Shown: positions 47,731-58,737 of the stretch, piece by piece
How the letters are laid out: every line of letters begins with the position of its first letter
How positions within the stretch are numbered: position 1 is the stretch's first letter
NCBI GenBank assembly: GCA_023512835.1
Contig: CM042088.1
Location: forward strand, 53,937,579 to 54,001,578
From: Taxillus chinensis
Taxonomy: Eukaryota > Streptophyta > Magnoliopsida > Santalales > Loranthaceae
Direction: 5' to 3'
Length of the DNA stretch: 64,000 nt
Translations under genes and position numbers: made by a program
Notes under the pieces: generated by a model
What the model saw: only the letters and a program-made list of their open reading frames with translations
What the model was told of the DNA's origin: nothing
The model's database searches: none

Positions 47731-49494
47731 ATCAGAGCTTCGGGTTTGTATTCTTTGAAAAATCTCAGTATGCTTCGTGGGTCGCAATTTGTGTTTTATT
47801 TGTCACATCATAACAGCTTTATTCTTGAAAATTCTGGTATAGTGTTTACATAGTATTCACATATACAATACTGTTCGCTCGTACAGTAAAATAGTAGGTT
47901 CGAGTTCAAGAAGGAATCATGACGTTTGAGCAAGATTCATACAAGATTGAGAAATTCGACGATACTTATTTCGATTTTTTGACGAATGCAAATAGAAAAT
48001 TATTTGTACCAGGAAGACTTGTACTTGTTGATGGGAGAGGAGCTCACGAAAATAAAGAACAAGAATTGGAAGGTGTTGGATCACAAAGTCTTAGAGGCAA
48101 TTCATCATAGTTTGACGAGATTTGTTGCTTTCGACATCAAAGATCAAAATACAATTGCATGACTCATAAAAGCTTTCTCAAATATGTACGAGCAACGATT
48201 CTACGGCCCATAAGGTATTTTTAATTTTTTTTTAAATTTAAAAATGGCAAATCAATTGAAATTAGTAGAAATTACTTTCACCAATGAAGTTAATGTTGGT
48301 GCCCATATTAGTATTATGTCGAGACGATTGACGATTTACGGTATAATCTATCTCTGTTTGTAATGACCCGCGTTTGGGGTTCCGGGAGATAGCCATGGGA
48401 GGGAAGACACATCAAGGGATGTGACTATCGAGACGACGATGTATGCGTTGAATAGAGAGTTTTGATTGTAAGTGAGCCCGATTCGGGTCGGGCCCCAAGT
48501 GGCCCAATTATTGACTTTTTTGGGATTTATTGGTTGACCTTGCGTTTGAGCGGTCAATTGGATTAGAAAATATTTGAATAGTGATATACTCGTTATTTCG
48601 AGCGTTTTGACTATACTTGAGCTCAATTTGGAGTTCGTGACCCCGGGAGGTCAAATAGTATTTTTGGGATTTATTAATTTAAGAAAATACAAAAATATAA
48701 ATAAGAGGAAAGGATAAGCTTCCACGTTACGTTTCTTTTGTTCGTGCATTGGAGAGCTTAGAGAGAGAGAGAGAGAAGGAAGCTTGGAGGCTTTGATTTG
48801 GGCGTTTTGAACTTGTTTGTTTCTCAAGAATCATTCCAGGTAGGGATTTATTTACTTTTTTATTCATTATGTGATGTTTAACATGCAAAATTAGGAAAAT
48901 TTTTTAATTTCATGATGAACCCTAGAATTTGGGGAAACCCGATTTTGATTGTGAACTTTCGAATTAAGGTCGTTTTGTTAGCCTAATATGGCGAGGATGG
49001 GTGAAGAACTCATTTTAGGGTTGAATTGATGCTTAAAACTGAGTTTTTGAGGTCACCAGGCCGGTTTCTAGATGAACAAGATCGTTGCGGGCCCGTCTGG
49101 GCGAGTACGGACGACAGGGTCGACCTGGGCGATCGACGTGGTCGATGTGGTCAACCTCGGTGGCTGACATAGTCGATGTGGGGTGGTCGATGTGGTCGAC
49201 CTCGACCAAGTAGTCTGGTCAACGTCGACCAAATGCAGTTTCCAAAATGCTTAGAAGCAGAGCAGAGTGTCCAGGAAGCCTGAAGTAGTGTGCCGAAGGA
49301 CTATTTACATTGTAACCGTTAAAGTATTATACTTAAGTTATAATGTAAATAACGAAATACCCTCTATTTGGATTCAAAGAAAAATACTAGAAAATCAAAT
49401 TCTCACTTCTTCAAAATATGAAAATTGGGTAATAGTGTAAAATCCCGGAAAATTCCGGTTTGGTCCGAGGTGACCGTTTGCGCACCTAGGTTAG

Positions 49495-51428
49495 TGTAAT
49501 GACCCGTGTGTAACCCGTGTGTAAGAAGTTAACCACAAACACCTTGGATGTTGGTGCACAAGTTTGAGGTAAGAGATGAGCCCAAGAGGGGACTTTTGGG
49601 AGGTGCATGTGACAAGTGATAACGTACCTTTATGCCCTAGGAAGATGCTTATGCGTATACAGCGGTTTTAAGCTGTTTTGGCTGATCTTGGAGCTCACTT
49701 TTGATAGGGTAGATGGCCTCAAACAATTGGCGTGCAAGAACAAAAGTTTCTTAGAATGAGGTCCTCTACCTACCACAGAAATTTCAGAGTATTTGGAGCT
49801 GCACGTGAATTCACCCATTTCACGTGCAAGCATATTTTTGCTTCTCAGGCCTCTACAAGATGCAAGGAGGCTTTGGGTAAAGTTTGAGTGCATTTGGAGC
49901 TGCACGCCAATTGGGGAATTGGCGTTCAAATTGGCGTGCAAGCATGTTTTTGCATGGTTACCTTGGTTTTGTTGTTCTAATCATCTTTTCCCAAAGGACC
50001 ATGTTGGAATTGTGGATATTTTGGCGTGTATGGAAGCGAGAAGGTGGTAACTTGTGTAATCAAAACTACGTCGTTTTGATCCTGGGTTTCACTTAATCAA
50101 AACTACGTCGTTTTGATAATGGGAGGTCTATATAAGGATGAAGAGACTCCTTGTTCTAGGGTTAGGGGGTTCTTTTCGGCCGTCGCAGAGAGAGAGAGAG
50201 AGAGAGAAAGAGAGGGAAGGAAGGAGAGCCGCTGGCTTGCCGTCGGAGCATCGTGCGTGGGGAAGACAACGTTTAGCATGGAAGCAAGAGCTGGAGGACG
50301 TTTTCAAGGTAGGGGTTCTGTCTCACCAGGTCCATTCCTGGGGTTACGCCCGTGCAGAGTGTTTCTCGAGTTTCTATTGTTATTGTTATATTATTTATAT
50401 GTAAATTCATATAGGTGTGACCTCCTATACGAATGTTGGCCTTTAGTGGCGTTTTGGTATGATCTCCGAGGTTGGGTGGTTAGTGCATGTTAAGTGTTCG
50501 ATAAAATGCCTGTGTGAATATGCTTGTGTGTATGCTCGAAACGTGTTTGAAATAATGCCTGTGAGGCTATGCATATTATGTGTTTGAAATAATATCCGTG
50601 TGGTCAGGTTTATGAGCCTGTGAATATATGCATGCTAAGTGTTCGACGTTATTCCCGTGTGACTAAGCATATTAAGTGTTTGATGTTATGCCTGTATGGC
50701 CTTATGTCTTTGCGTGTTTGCTTGTACACCCGGTGGTTTGTGGAAGCCTGGGATCGTTTTGTGTTAGCCTGTGAGGTCATGGAAACTATGCCTGAGAGGC
50801 GGTTAAACTATTTGCCTGAGAGGCGGTTAAATCATTGGCCTGAAGAGACGGTTAAATTACTTGAATCATTGGCCTGAAGAGGCGGTTAAATCACTTGAAT
50901 CATTGGCCTGAAGAGGCGGTTAAATCACTTGTGGTTAAAGTGTTAGCCTGGTGTGAATGTAGAAATGATTGTATTTTGCTGGTGGTTTGTTATTATATCT
51001 GTTGGAATGTATCACGACACCGCACTCGTACACATGTCATGTAGATGCTAGGAGCATGGGATGGGTTGGGGAGACATGATCCCTACTGAGCCGTGGTTGC
51101 TCACCCCTCCTACTTGTGGTGTGTTTTCTTGCAGGAACCTACGGGCGTTAGGTGGGAACACCTAGGTGGAGGAGTTCCGTTTGTGGCTTTGTTTTATGTT
51201 ATGTAATTTGTGTTATGTAATTTCGTTGAGGCCTTGTAACCCCATGGGGAGATTTTGTAATGAAGTTTGAAACATAATAAAGGCATGTGGTTTGAATTTA
51301 ATAATTATGTGATTTTGGTCTCTGAAAATAAAATGTGAAGTGTATGTTGTATCCTACCCCTTTATCCAAACCCGGGTAAAGGGAGGGTCACGTTCCGGTC
51401 TCCTCGGGTTGGAAAACCGGGCGTGATA
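49495..51428 (+). mobile_element. solo LTR nested in the LTR, TSD GTTAG
   Basis: This 1,934-bp unit starts TGTAATGACCCGTGTG and ends CGGGCGTGATA. Identical 5-mers GTTAG flank it (49,490-49,494 and 51,429-51,433). Joining across it restores the LTR text GGTGA...GTTAGACCTCTCCG seen uninterrupted in related copies near 56.7 and 58.35 kb. It contains two AAAACTACGTCGTTTT motifs, a GA microsatellite and a GCGGTTAAA minisatellite. The ORFs inside (50,113-50,493 and others) are incidental. Confidence 0.92.
50787..50940 (+). repeat. GCCTGARGAGGCGGTTAAA minisatellite
   Basis: Five to six tandem units of 25-37 bp built on GCCTGAAGAGGCGGTTAAAT, with a CACTTGAATCATTG spacer in the later units. Confidence 0.9.
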
Positions 51429-52499
51429 GTTAGACCTCTCCGAAAAATCTCCAAAAATTAGATTATCTTAGTAATGATATGGGGAGCCAATGCCAGGGAC
51501 TTTTTATTTCAAGAAAATAACTTCTACGAAAATCCTCTCTCTTGGTCAAGACCTGAGGATAGAGTTGTGAACTCAAGTGGTCATGTGGGCTGCGAGGCTA
51601 TTTTGGTAAGCCTGGGAGATGAGAATTGTTCGAGCCTGAGAGGCTATCGTGTGCCGAGAGGCACCGTTGTGTCCGATGGGCACATGCGTGCCTGAGAGGC
51701 AATGTTTAGGATTACCTGAGAGGTTTTCTTTGATTTTAATGTGTGTACATGATTGAGGTGGTGATGTATATGTAGCATTACACGAGCACATGCCTACACT
51801 AGTTTATGAGTTGGGATGAGTCGGTGAGACATGATTCCTACCGAGCTGTGGTTGCTCACCCCTCCTATTGTGTTTGTTTTTGTTTGTTTCATGTGGTTAC
51901 AAGAGCTTGGAGGTTCACTAGAGGTGAAGACCTTGTTTGTGTTTATTTGTTTTGTTGAATTATAAAAACGATGATGTAACCCCGTGTGGGAAAGAACATG
52001 TATGTATGTGTGTTTGTACTGTGCTTTAAAATGAGATTTATGTATAGGTATGGTATGGTTTAGGGATGGCACCCGTGCTAAGGTCCCTTTCTCGGTGTTC
52101 TCACCAACCCCTTGTCTCTTCGGGTGTAGGCATGAGGATTCACTACCCGGTTTCGCGAGTCGGAAATCCAAGGCGTGACACTTGTTTCTTTTGGAAAAAA
52201 TAAAATAGTATTTTCAGAAGTAGTAGACATGATCTTGGCGGAGGAAATTATAAGATGGGAAGAAAGTCCTCCCACTTCAATATCAGTATTGAATATGGAG
52301 AGCAAAGGCAAAAACAAAAATAGAGGCACTTGACAATGAAAATCTACATTGAAGAATGGTAGATTCAAATCTAAAAGTATCTAATCTCAAACCAACAAAG
52401 GTAAAAATAAAATTGAATATTAGAATCATGAAAAATTGGAACACTATAAATCCGAGTGCGGTGGTCTAAAAAACGAAGATGACATACATAGAAGTGGAA

Positions 52500-53155
52500 A
52501 TGTTGCGTCAGATTAGATGTCTTCCTCATGATCTACGGTCATGGCAAAAATCTCTTTCTCCCTCTATCTTAGCCCTAATCTTTTGTCACTATGTTAAGGT
52601 AATTATCAGTTTGTTTTCAAATTTTATTTATTTTGCCCTTAATCTCTACTTTATCTACAAATTTCTCTCTACTCATTCCATCTACCCTGTTCTGAGACAG
52701 AGATGCTGTCGACTCTTATACGTTTCCATTCAAGTGTTTTTGCTTTCTTTCCTATTTATATTTGGTATTTTTTGACTTTTATTTATCTCCTATACTATTG
52801 CAGTATTATTTTGGTTATTAAAGAAGTTGTTGATGATTATCAGTTGACTTAACTACTTTTTTTATTTATTGAGTTTCAATACAATGATAGTAATACATTG
52901 CCATCCTTTGTTGTGTTGTGTTAATTCTTCATTCATCTTTGAGTATAAGATTTGTGTGTACTCTACTGTTAATTCCCCTTTGTTGTGCTATGTTAAGTGG
53001 GTGTATGATGAGTTATATTTTATTTATAAAACTATTATTCTAACTTTTCCTTTGACAAGGTTTCTACTGACGGAAAGCCCTTCCATCAAAATAGTCTCAG
53101 TGGTCTATACTAATGGAAAAGGGTTTATACCGATGAAGTTCCGTTGATATAAGTC
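52500..53155. other. unassigned DNA within the copia-2 relic
   Basis: T-rich sequence with no recognisable copia motif. It occupies the place where protease and integrase would be, so it may be an insertion or heavily decayed internal DNA. The open frames here (52,479-52,775; 52,869-53,147) have no motif I know. Confidence 0.35.
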
Positions 53156-54101
53156 TTTTTCCTTGTAGTAAGAGATGTTATTTTTAGTGAAAAAGTTTTA
53201 TATAAAGATAAAGATATAATTGAGTCCACTAGTCTAGTGGATCCTGAACCTACATACTTTAAGCACGATGATGCCCCAAATAGTGAAACTATTAAACAAG
53301 TCGAAACCTCAGGTAGAGGAAGTTACATGACAGACTAGTGAATAGCCATAAGATCAAGTTTCTATAATGAGGAGATCTAGTTGACCGCATGTAATGTTTA
53401 CTACTAATTGATAAATGAGAACTTAAATGCTATCATGATGCATGTTAGGTAAAAGATGTGAGCAAATGGGAGCTATTATGAAAAATGAAATAAAGTCCAT
53501 TATATCCGACTAGACTTGGGATTAGCAAAGCTATTGATGGGCAAAAAACCTTTACAAAACAAATAGGTGTAACAAGTCAAGGAGGTGCATGACGGATTTA
53601 AGCGATATAAAACAACACTGTTGTTAAAGGCTTTCAACGAAGGAAGGTTTTAATTACGGTGAAATCTTCTCTCCAGTTGTTAAATTAACTATTATTCGGT
53701 TAGTTTTGAGTATTGTAGCAACTAAAGATATACATCTAGAATAGTTAGATATAAAAATAGCTTTTCTCCATGGGGATTTGGAGGAAAAGATATGCATGCA
53801 ACAACTAGAGGGATTTACATATAAGGGCAATGGAGATTTGGTATGCAAGTTAACCAAAAGCTTGTATATTTTAAAACAACCACCCCAACACCTGGTACAA
53901 AAATTTGATGGTTTTATGTAGGATAATGATTACCTAAGATGCAATGTTAACCATTGTTATTACTTCAAGAATGTTGGTTTTAATTTCATTATTTTGCTAC
54001 TCTATATTGATAACATGATAATTACAAGAGAAAATTTGAAGGAAATCAATAAGTTAAGAGACAGTTGTCCAGTGAATTCAAGATGGAGGACTTGGGTATA
54101 C

Positions 54102-54795
54102 TGTCACGCTCCAGATTTCTAACCCGAAAAAACTCATTAATGAATCCTCATGCCTGCACCCGAAAGGACAAAAAGTTAGTGATAACACCTATATGGGACC
54201 TTAGCACGAATCCTTTCCCCACATGCTCATTACAAATCATACACATATACATATTTCCATGAAACATAATATCAAACGATTGTCATTCCCAATGGACTAA
54301 TATAATATCCATCCCCCTCAAGGGTTACAACATGTTTATCATATGACAAATAACCAAATCAAACAACAATAATACAAAGCAACTCCAAATGAGATCTCGG
54401 GTGAACCTCCTAGCATCTCTGTAGGCACCTAGAAGAAAGATAAATACAACATTAGGGGTGAGCAACCATAGCTCAAGATATGAATTATATCTCCTCAACT
54501 AATCCTAACTCATATACTCTATATACATGGTGTAGACATGTGCTTTTGTGTGTGTCACATGTAAACCACCAACCCAACAAGATAAATCATAGAAACTCAA
54601 CCTCTTAGGTCATCTTAAGCATGGCCTTTTAGGAACAACATTAGCATCTTTTAGGCCATCTCTAACCCAAGGCCTCTCAAACCTTGGGCTTTCAACCAAG
54701 CCTAGCCTTTCGGTCTTGAAAAACATCACCCTGTCTCATTCAATGAACATACATACTAGTTTTAATACCAAAACTCATATCTTTAATAGGCATCT
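54102..54795 (-). mobile_element. truncated gypsy-type LTR, reverse orientation
   Basis: Starting TGTCACGCTCCAGATTTCT and continuing CTCATGCCTGCACCCGAA, this is the inverted counterpart of the end of the 48.4-52.2 kb LTR. It stops where a plus-oriented LTR of the same family begins at 54,796. It cuts off the copia-2 RT. Confidence 0.75.
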
Positions 54796-55162
54796 TGTAA
54801 AGACTCATATTTGTGTAGTATTGAGAGATAGTCATTGTATGGGAATGCAACTATTTGGATAGTAGTGTAGCCGTCGATGTGAGCATTTTGATGGTACTTG
54901 GGCCCGATTTTGAGTCGGAGCCCCGAGTGGCTCAAATGTTGACTTTCCAGGGGTTTATTAGTTGACTTTGCGTTTGAGCAGTCATTTGAGTGTGTTAATA
55001 TCTGAATAGTATTGTGCTCGTTATTTCGAGTATTTTGACAGTAATTTAACTCAATTTGGAATTCTTGATGTTGGAGGTCAATTATTGACAAGGTCAAGTA
55101 TTGGTCAATGATTGGCGAAAATGAAAATAAAGAGCTTTCACTTTACGCTATCATGTTGGTGC

Positions 55163-55213
<51 letters not shown>

Positions 55214-56984
55214 AAAGCTTGAAGCCTTGGTGATTTGGGACGATTTGGGTTTGTGGAGCTCAAAGAATCACTTTTTGAACCTCTTATCTCGATCCCATCT
55301 TTGGATATGCACGAATTTATTATAATTTATGAAATTGAGTATGAACACTAGGTTTTGGAGGAAACTCAATTTTAGGTTAGATCTAATGGTTTAGCATAAG
55401 ATCTGTGGTTAAGAACTAATTTATAACAATTTGTATATGTAATTTTGTAGTCTCGTTGAGTAAAACGTGTGTTTGTGAGTGCCTGAGGGTCGCTGGGTTC
55501 ATTCCAGGGAAAAAGAACATGCAAAAACGACAATGAACAATACCCTAGGCGAACTTTAGGGTCGAAGTTCGCGATCGCCGGCCAGTAGTCAATAGTCTGC
55601 AGTCACCAGGCTTTCGGAGTCCGCAGCTTTACTCCGCAAAGATCGCTCTACAACGCTTCTTCCAGCTTCGCTCCATAATAGTGTTCCGCAGCGGTATTCC
55701 GCAACAGTATTTCTACAAGAGTCATGTCACGCCCCCGAATTCCAGGGAACCCGAAACCGGGTACATGACTTCCCCTTGCCCGCACCTGAAAGGTCAAGGG
55801 GTTGGTGACTAGCACCAATAGAGACTACACCGCGGTGCCGTCTCAATTATGCAACCCCGTACGATCATACACCAAGGGTAATCCTGTACTTTCCCATACA
55901 TCATCATGCATACAATAAGTCAAACAATCATACAGACATCACATCACAAACAAGATACAAATACAATCGTCCACGGACCCATGTCCTGGGATACCACACA
56001 AAATAATACAGAATGTAATATCGGATCATACATCGAGTAGTGGGCGTTCTCCTGGAAGAAAGTCCTCCACTAGTCTCGGGTCACACCTAAAAAGGGTAAA
56101 CAACAAGTAGGGGTGAGCGACAAGCTCGATAGGTGACCCTAACACTCCACATCATGCATACAAGTCTATACTACATGCTCTGTGTACTCGTGCACCGTGT
56201 AGTGTGCACAACCATCAGGACTCGGCTGCAACAAACATCAGGACAACTTGTCCACGATCCTCCATGGGATCCCAGCTCGGGGCACTCGGCCCTAGCTCTA
56301 CGAGCTCAACGGCTCAACTCGGGCCTTAGCTTGTCCACGCGCAATATGCCCGGTCACAGGCGCCACACAGGCTTGCCATCGGTTCATATGCCTGCCACGT
56401 CAACCACATAGCACCATCGGTGCATCACGGTGAGAACCCAAACAAGTCACGGAGTCCATGCCCCAATACCTCACATCAACACACTAACATTAGTATGGCA
56501 TGTCATTCTCAACATTTCCTTTAGAATTGTAGCCGGTCTTCACAAGTAAATCCTCATCCCTTGATTTATGAAGGAAGTACCCAAAGCGATTATTTTCTTG
56601 AAATTAAAAGTCCCAGGCATTGGGTTCCCTTATCATAAATAAGATAATCTGATTTTTGGGGATTTTTCCGAGATGTCTAACCCCACTTTCCAAAAATTCA
56701 CCACTACGAACTTTTGGGTTTTTCCGAGATTTTACACTAAATCCCAATTTTCACATTTTGAAATAGTGGGAATTAATTTTTCTAGTATTTTTCTTTGAAT
56801 CCAAATGGGGGGTATTTCGTTATTTACATTGTAACTTAAGTATACTTAACTATGGAGAGGCATAATGGTTTACAATGTAAATGTCCAGTGTAGTGCAATT
56901 GCCTCGCTGCGAACTGTTTCATCGCTACGGAACACTGTTTCACTACTACGGATTTGATGTCATGGTCGATGCTACGGAACACTG

Positions 56985-57190
56985 TTTCACTACTACGGAT
57001 TTGATGTCTGGATCGATTACTCCGGACTACTGATCCGGACTAACTACTCCGACTGCGATCCGGACTAACTCCTCCGGACTACTGATCCGGACTAACTCCC
57101 TCCGGACTGATCCAGGACTAACTCCTCCGGACTAACTACTCCGGACTACTGATCCGGACTAACTCCTCTGGACTACTGATCCGGACTAAC
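56985..57190. repeat. CCGGACTAACT minisatellite
   Basis: Tandem variants of CTACTGATCCGGACTAACTC repeat about eight times inside the inverted LTR, followed by a CGACTCCATAGTCGCGA repeat to about 57,300. Confidence 0.88.
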
Positions 57191-57691
57191 TAAGTCACGA
57201 CTCCAAAGCTTGATCACGGTCGTGACTCCATAGTCGCTGACTTCAAGTCGCGACTCCATAGTCATGATCACGAAGTCCTGACTCCATAGTCGCGATCACG
57301 TAACTTCGACCTTGCGGTTCGCCCAGTGTACTGTTTCATCATCGTTTTTGGCTTGTTCTTCGTCTGGAAGCAACCCAGGTGACCCCCAGACGCTCATAAA
57401 CACATGTTTTACGCAATAAACCGGTGATATTTACCTCAAAACGCGTCCTAAACGCCTCTAATTCGCACAATAACAGCAGAAATACACACAAATCATATAT
57501 TCATCTAGATCTACATCTAGACTTCCATGGTTGACTTCTCAACCCTCATAAAATACACACTCATACAACCACAGATCACATATTCAAAGATAGGATCGAG
57601 GTAAGACAGTTAAGGACACCTACCTGGAAGATTATTTGCGATCCACGAGCTCCAATCGCCCCAAAATCGCCAAGAAAGCTCTACGCTCTTC

Positions 57692-57694
<3 letters not shown>

Positions 57695-57734
<40 letters not shown>
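57695..57734. repeat. CT microsatellite
   Basis: About 20 CT units in the LTR leader; the complementary GA tract is in the sibling LTR at 55,167-55,209. Confidence 0.95.
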
Positions 57735-57738
<4 letters not shown>

Positions 57739-58737
57739 CTCAAACATGCACGTACCAATAATTGGCAATTAAAGAGATAAGGCAGTTCTTAATTATATAT
57801 ATACTGTTGCCAATCATTGGCCTTCCAGCAATAATTGACCCGAACGCAATAATTGACCTCCCGAGGTCACGAACTCCAAATTGAGCCCAATTGTCGCAAA
57901 ACGCTCGAAATGACGAGCACAACACTAAACAGATATTATTACACTCGAATGGTCGCTCAAACGCAAAGTCAGCCACATAACCCCGAAAAGTCAACAATCG
58001 GGTCAAATGGGGCCCCGACTCGGAATCGGGCCCAAGTACGATCAAAATGCTCACATCGACGACTACACTACCGTCCAGGATAGTTGCATTCCCATAGAAT
58101 GGCTATCTCTCAAAACTATCCAAATACGAGTCTTTACAAGGTCGTACCGCACTGGATCGACCAACTGGACCATTTACATTGTAACCTTTAAGTCTCTCCA
58201 CACTTAAGTATTATACTTAAGTTACAATATAAATAGCAAAATACATCCCTTTCGGATTCAAAGAAAAATGCTATAAAATTAAATTCTCACTCCTTCAAAA
58301 TGTGAAGATTGAGATTTAGTGCAAAATCTCAAAAAAATCTAGTTTTTCGTAGAGGTGAATTTTTGAAAAGTGGGGTTAGACATCTCAAAAAAATCCTCAA
58401 AAATCAGATTATCTTAGTTATGATATGAGGACCCAATGCCGGGACTTTTTATTGCAAGAAAACAACTACTATGAGTATCTTCTTCCTTGGTCAAGGCATG
58501 AGGATCGATTTGTGAAAACTGGCGTCAATTATAAAAAAAATGTTGTGAACTTGAATGTTATACCAGTGTTAGTATGTTGATTTGAGGATTTGGGGCTTGG
58601 ACTCCATCACTTATTTGTGTTTTCACCGTGAGGTATAGGTGATACTATGTGGTCGACGTGATAGGCTAAGGCTTGGGTTGAGCCATTGAGCTCGTGGAGC
58701 TAGGGCCGAGTACCCTAAGCCGAGATCCTGTTGAAGA

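Larger units (their letters stand above)
48359..52180 (+). mobile_element. gypsy-type LTR inserted in copia-2 gag
   Basis: It begins TGTAATGACCCGCG and ends GGCGTGACA, with the GAGCGGTCAA, TTTCGAGCGTTTTGAC and GAGAGAGA-leader blocks shared with the LTR at 20.7-22.2 kb. Without the nested insertion at 49,495-51,428 it is about 1.9 kb. Copia gag sequence lies on both sides. The flanking 5-mers CTGTT and CTTGT are not identical, so a target-site duplication is not proven. No internal domain is attached, so it is probably a solo LTR. Confidence 0.8.
47732..54101 (+). mobile_element. second Ty1/copia relic, interrupted by nested LTRs
   Basis: A degenerate primer-binding site (TTATCAGAGCTTC near 47,733) is followed by a gag start at 47,919 (YKIEKFDDTYFDF). 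Gag is interrupted at 48,359 by a 3.8-kb LTR block and resumes at 52,181: VVDMILAEE near 52,225 and a knuckle-like HYKSEC near 52,450. Much of protease/integrase is missing. A late-integrase or pre-RT piece appears at 53,160, then RT: FNYGEIFSPVVK (53,650), IAFLHGDLEEKICMQQLEGF (53,757), LVCKLTKSLYILKQPPQ (53,838) and LLLYIDNMII (53,997), where YVDDM is expected. It ends in RT at another LTR (54,102). Not functional. Confidence 0.82.
55725..58138 (-). mobile_element. inverted LTR nested in a sibling LTR
   Basis: On the minus strand it begins TGTAAAGACTCG at 58,138 and ends GGGGGCGTGACA at 55,725, about 2.4 kb. It is the closest relative in the window of the LTR at 20,710-22,180 (both carry CCGAATTCCAGGGAACCCGA-like text at the left, with one or two differences). 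No PBS or PPT adjoins either end. Flanks AGTCA and AGGTC do not match exactly, so the insertion site is inferred from the continuity of the surrounding LTR. Confidence 0.7.
54796..58737 (+). mobile_element. gypsy-type LTR, split by an inverted relative
   Basis: The first part (54,796-55,724) starts TGTAAAGACTCATATTTG and runs through the family's leader with a GA microsatellite (55,167-55,209). The text resumes after 58,138 with ATTTACATTGTAACC and GGGGTTAGACATCTC, in the same order as the 48.4-kb LTR. It is lost near 58,737. The interruption is the reverse-oriented LTR at 55,725-58,138. Confidence 0.7.

Noticed and set aside
55720..58143. Target-site duplication for the inverted LTR at 55,725-58,138
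   Set aside because: The flanking 5-mers AGTCA and AGGTC do not match, so I do not claim one; nesting rests on continuity of the outer LTR.
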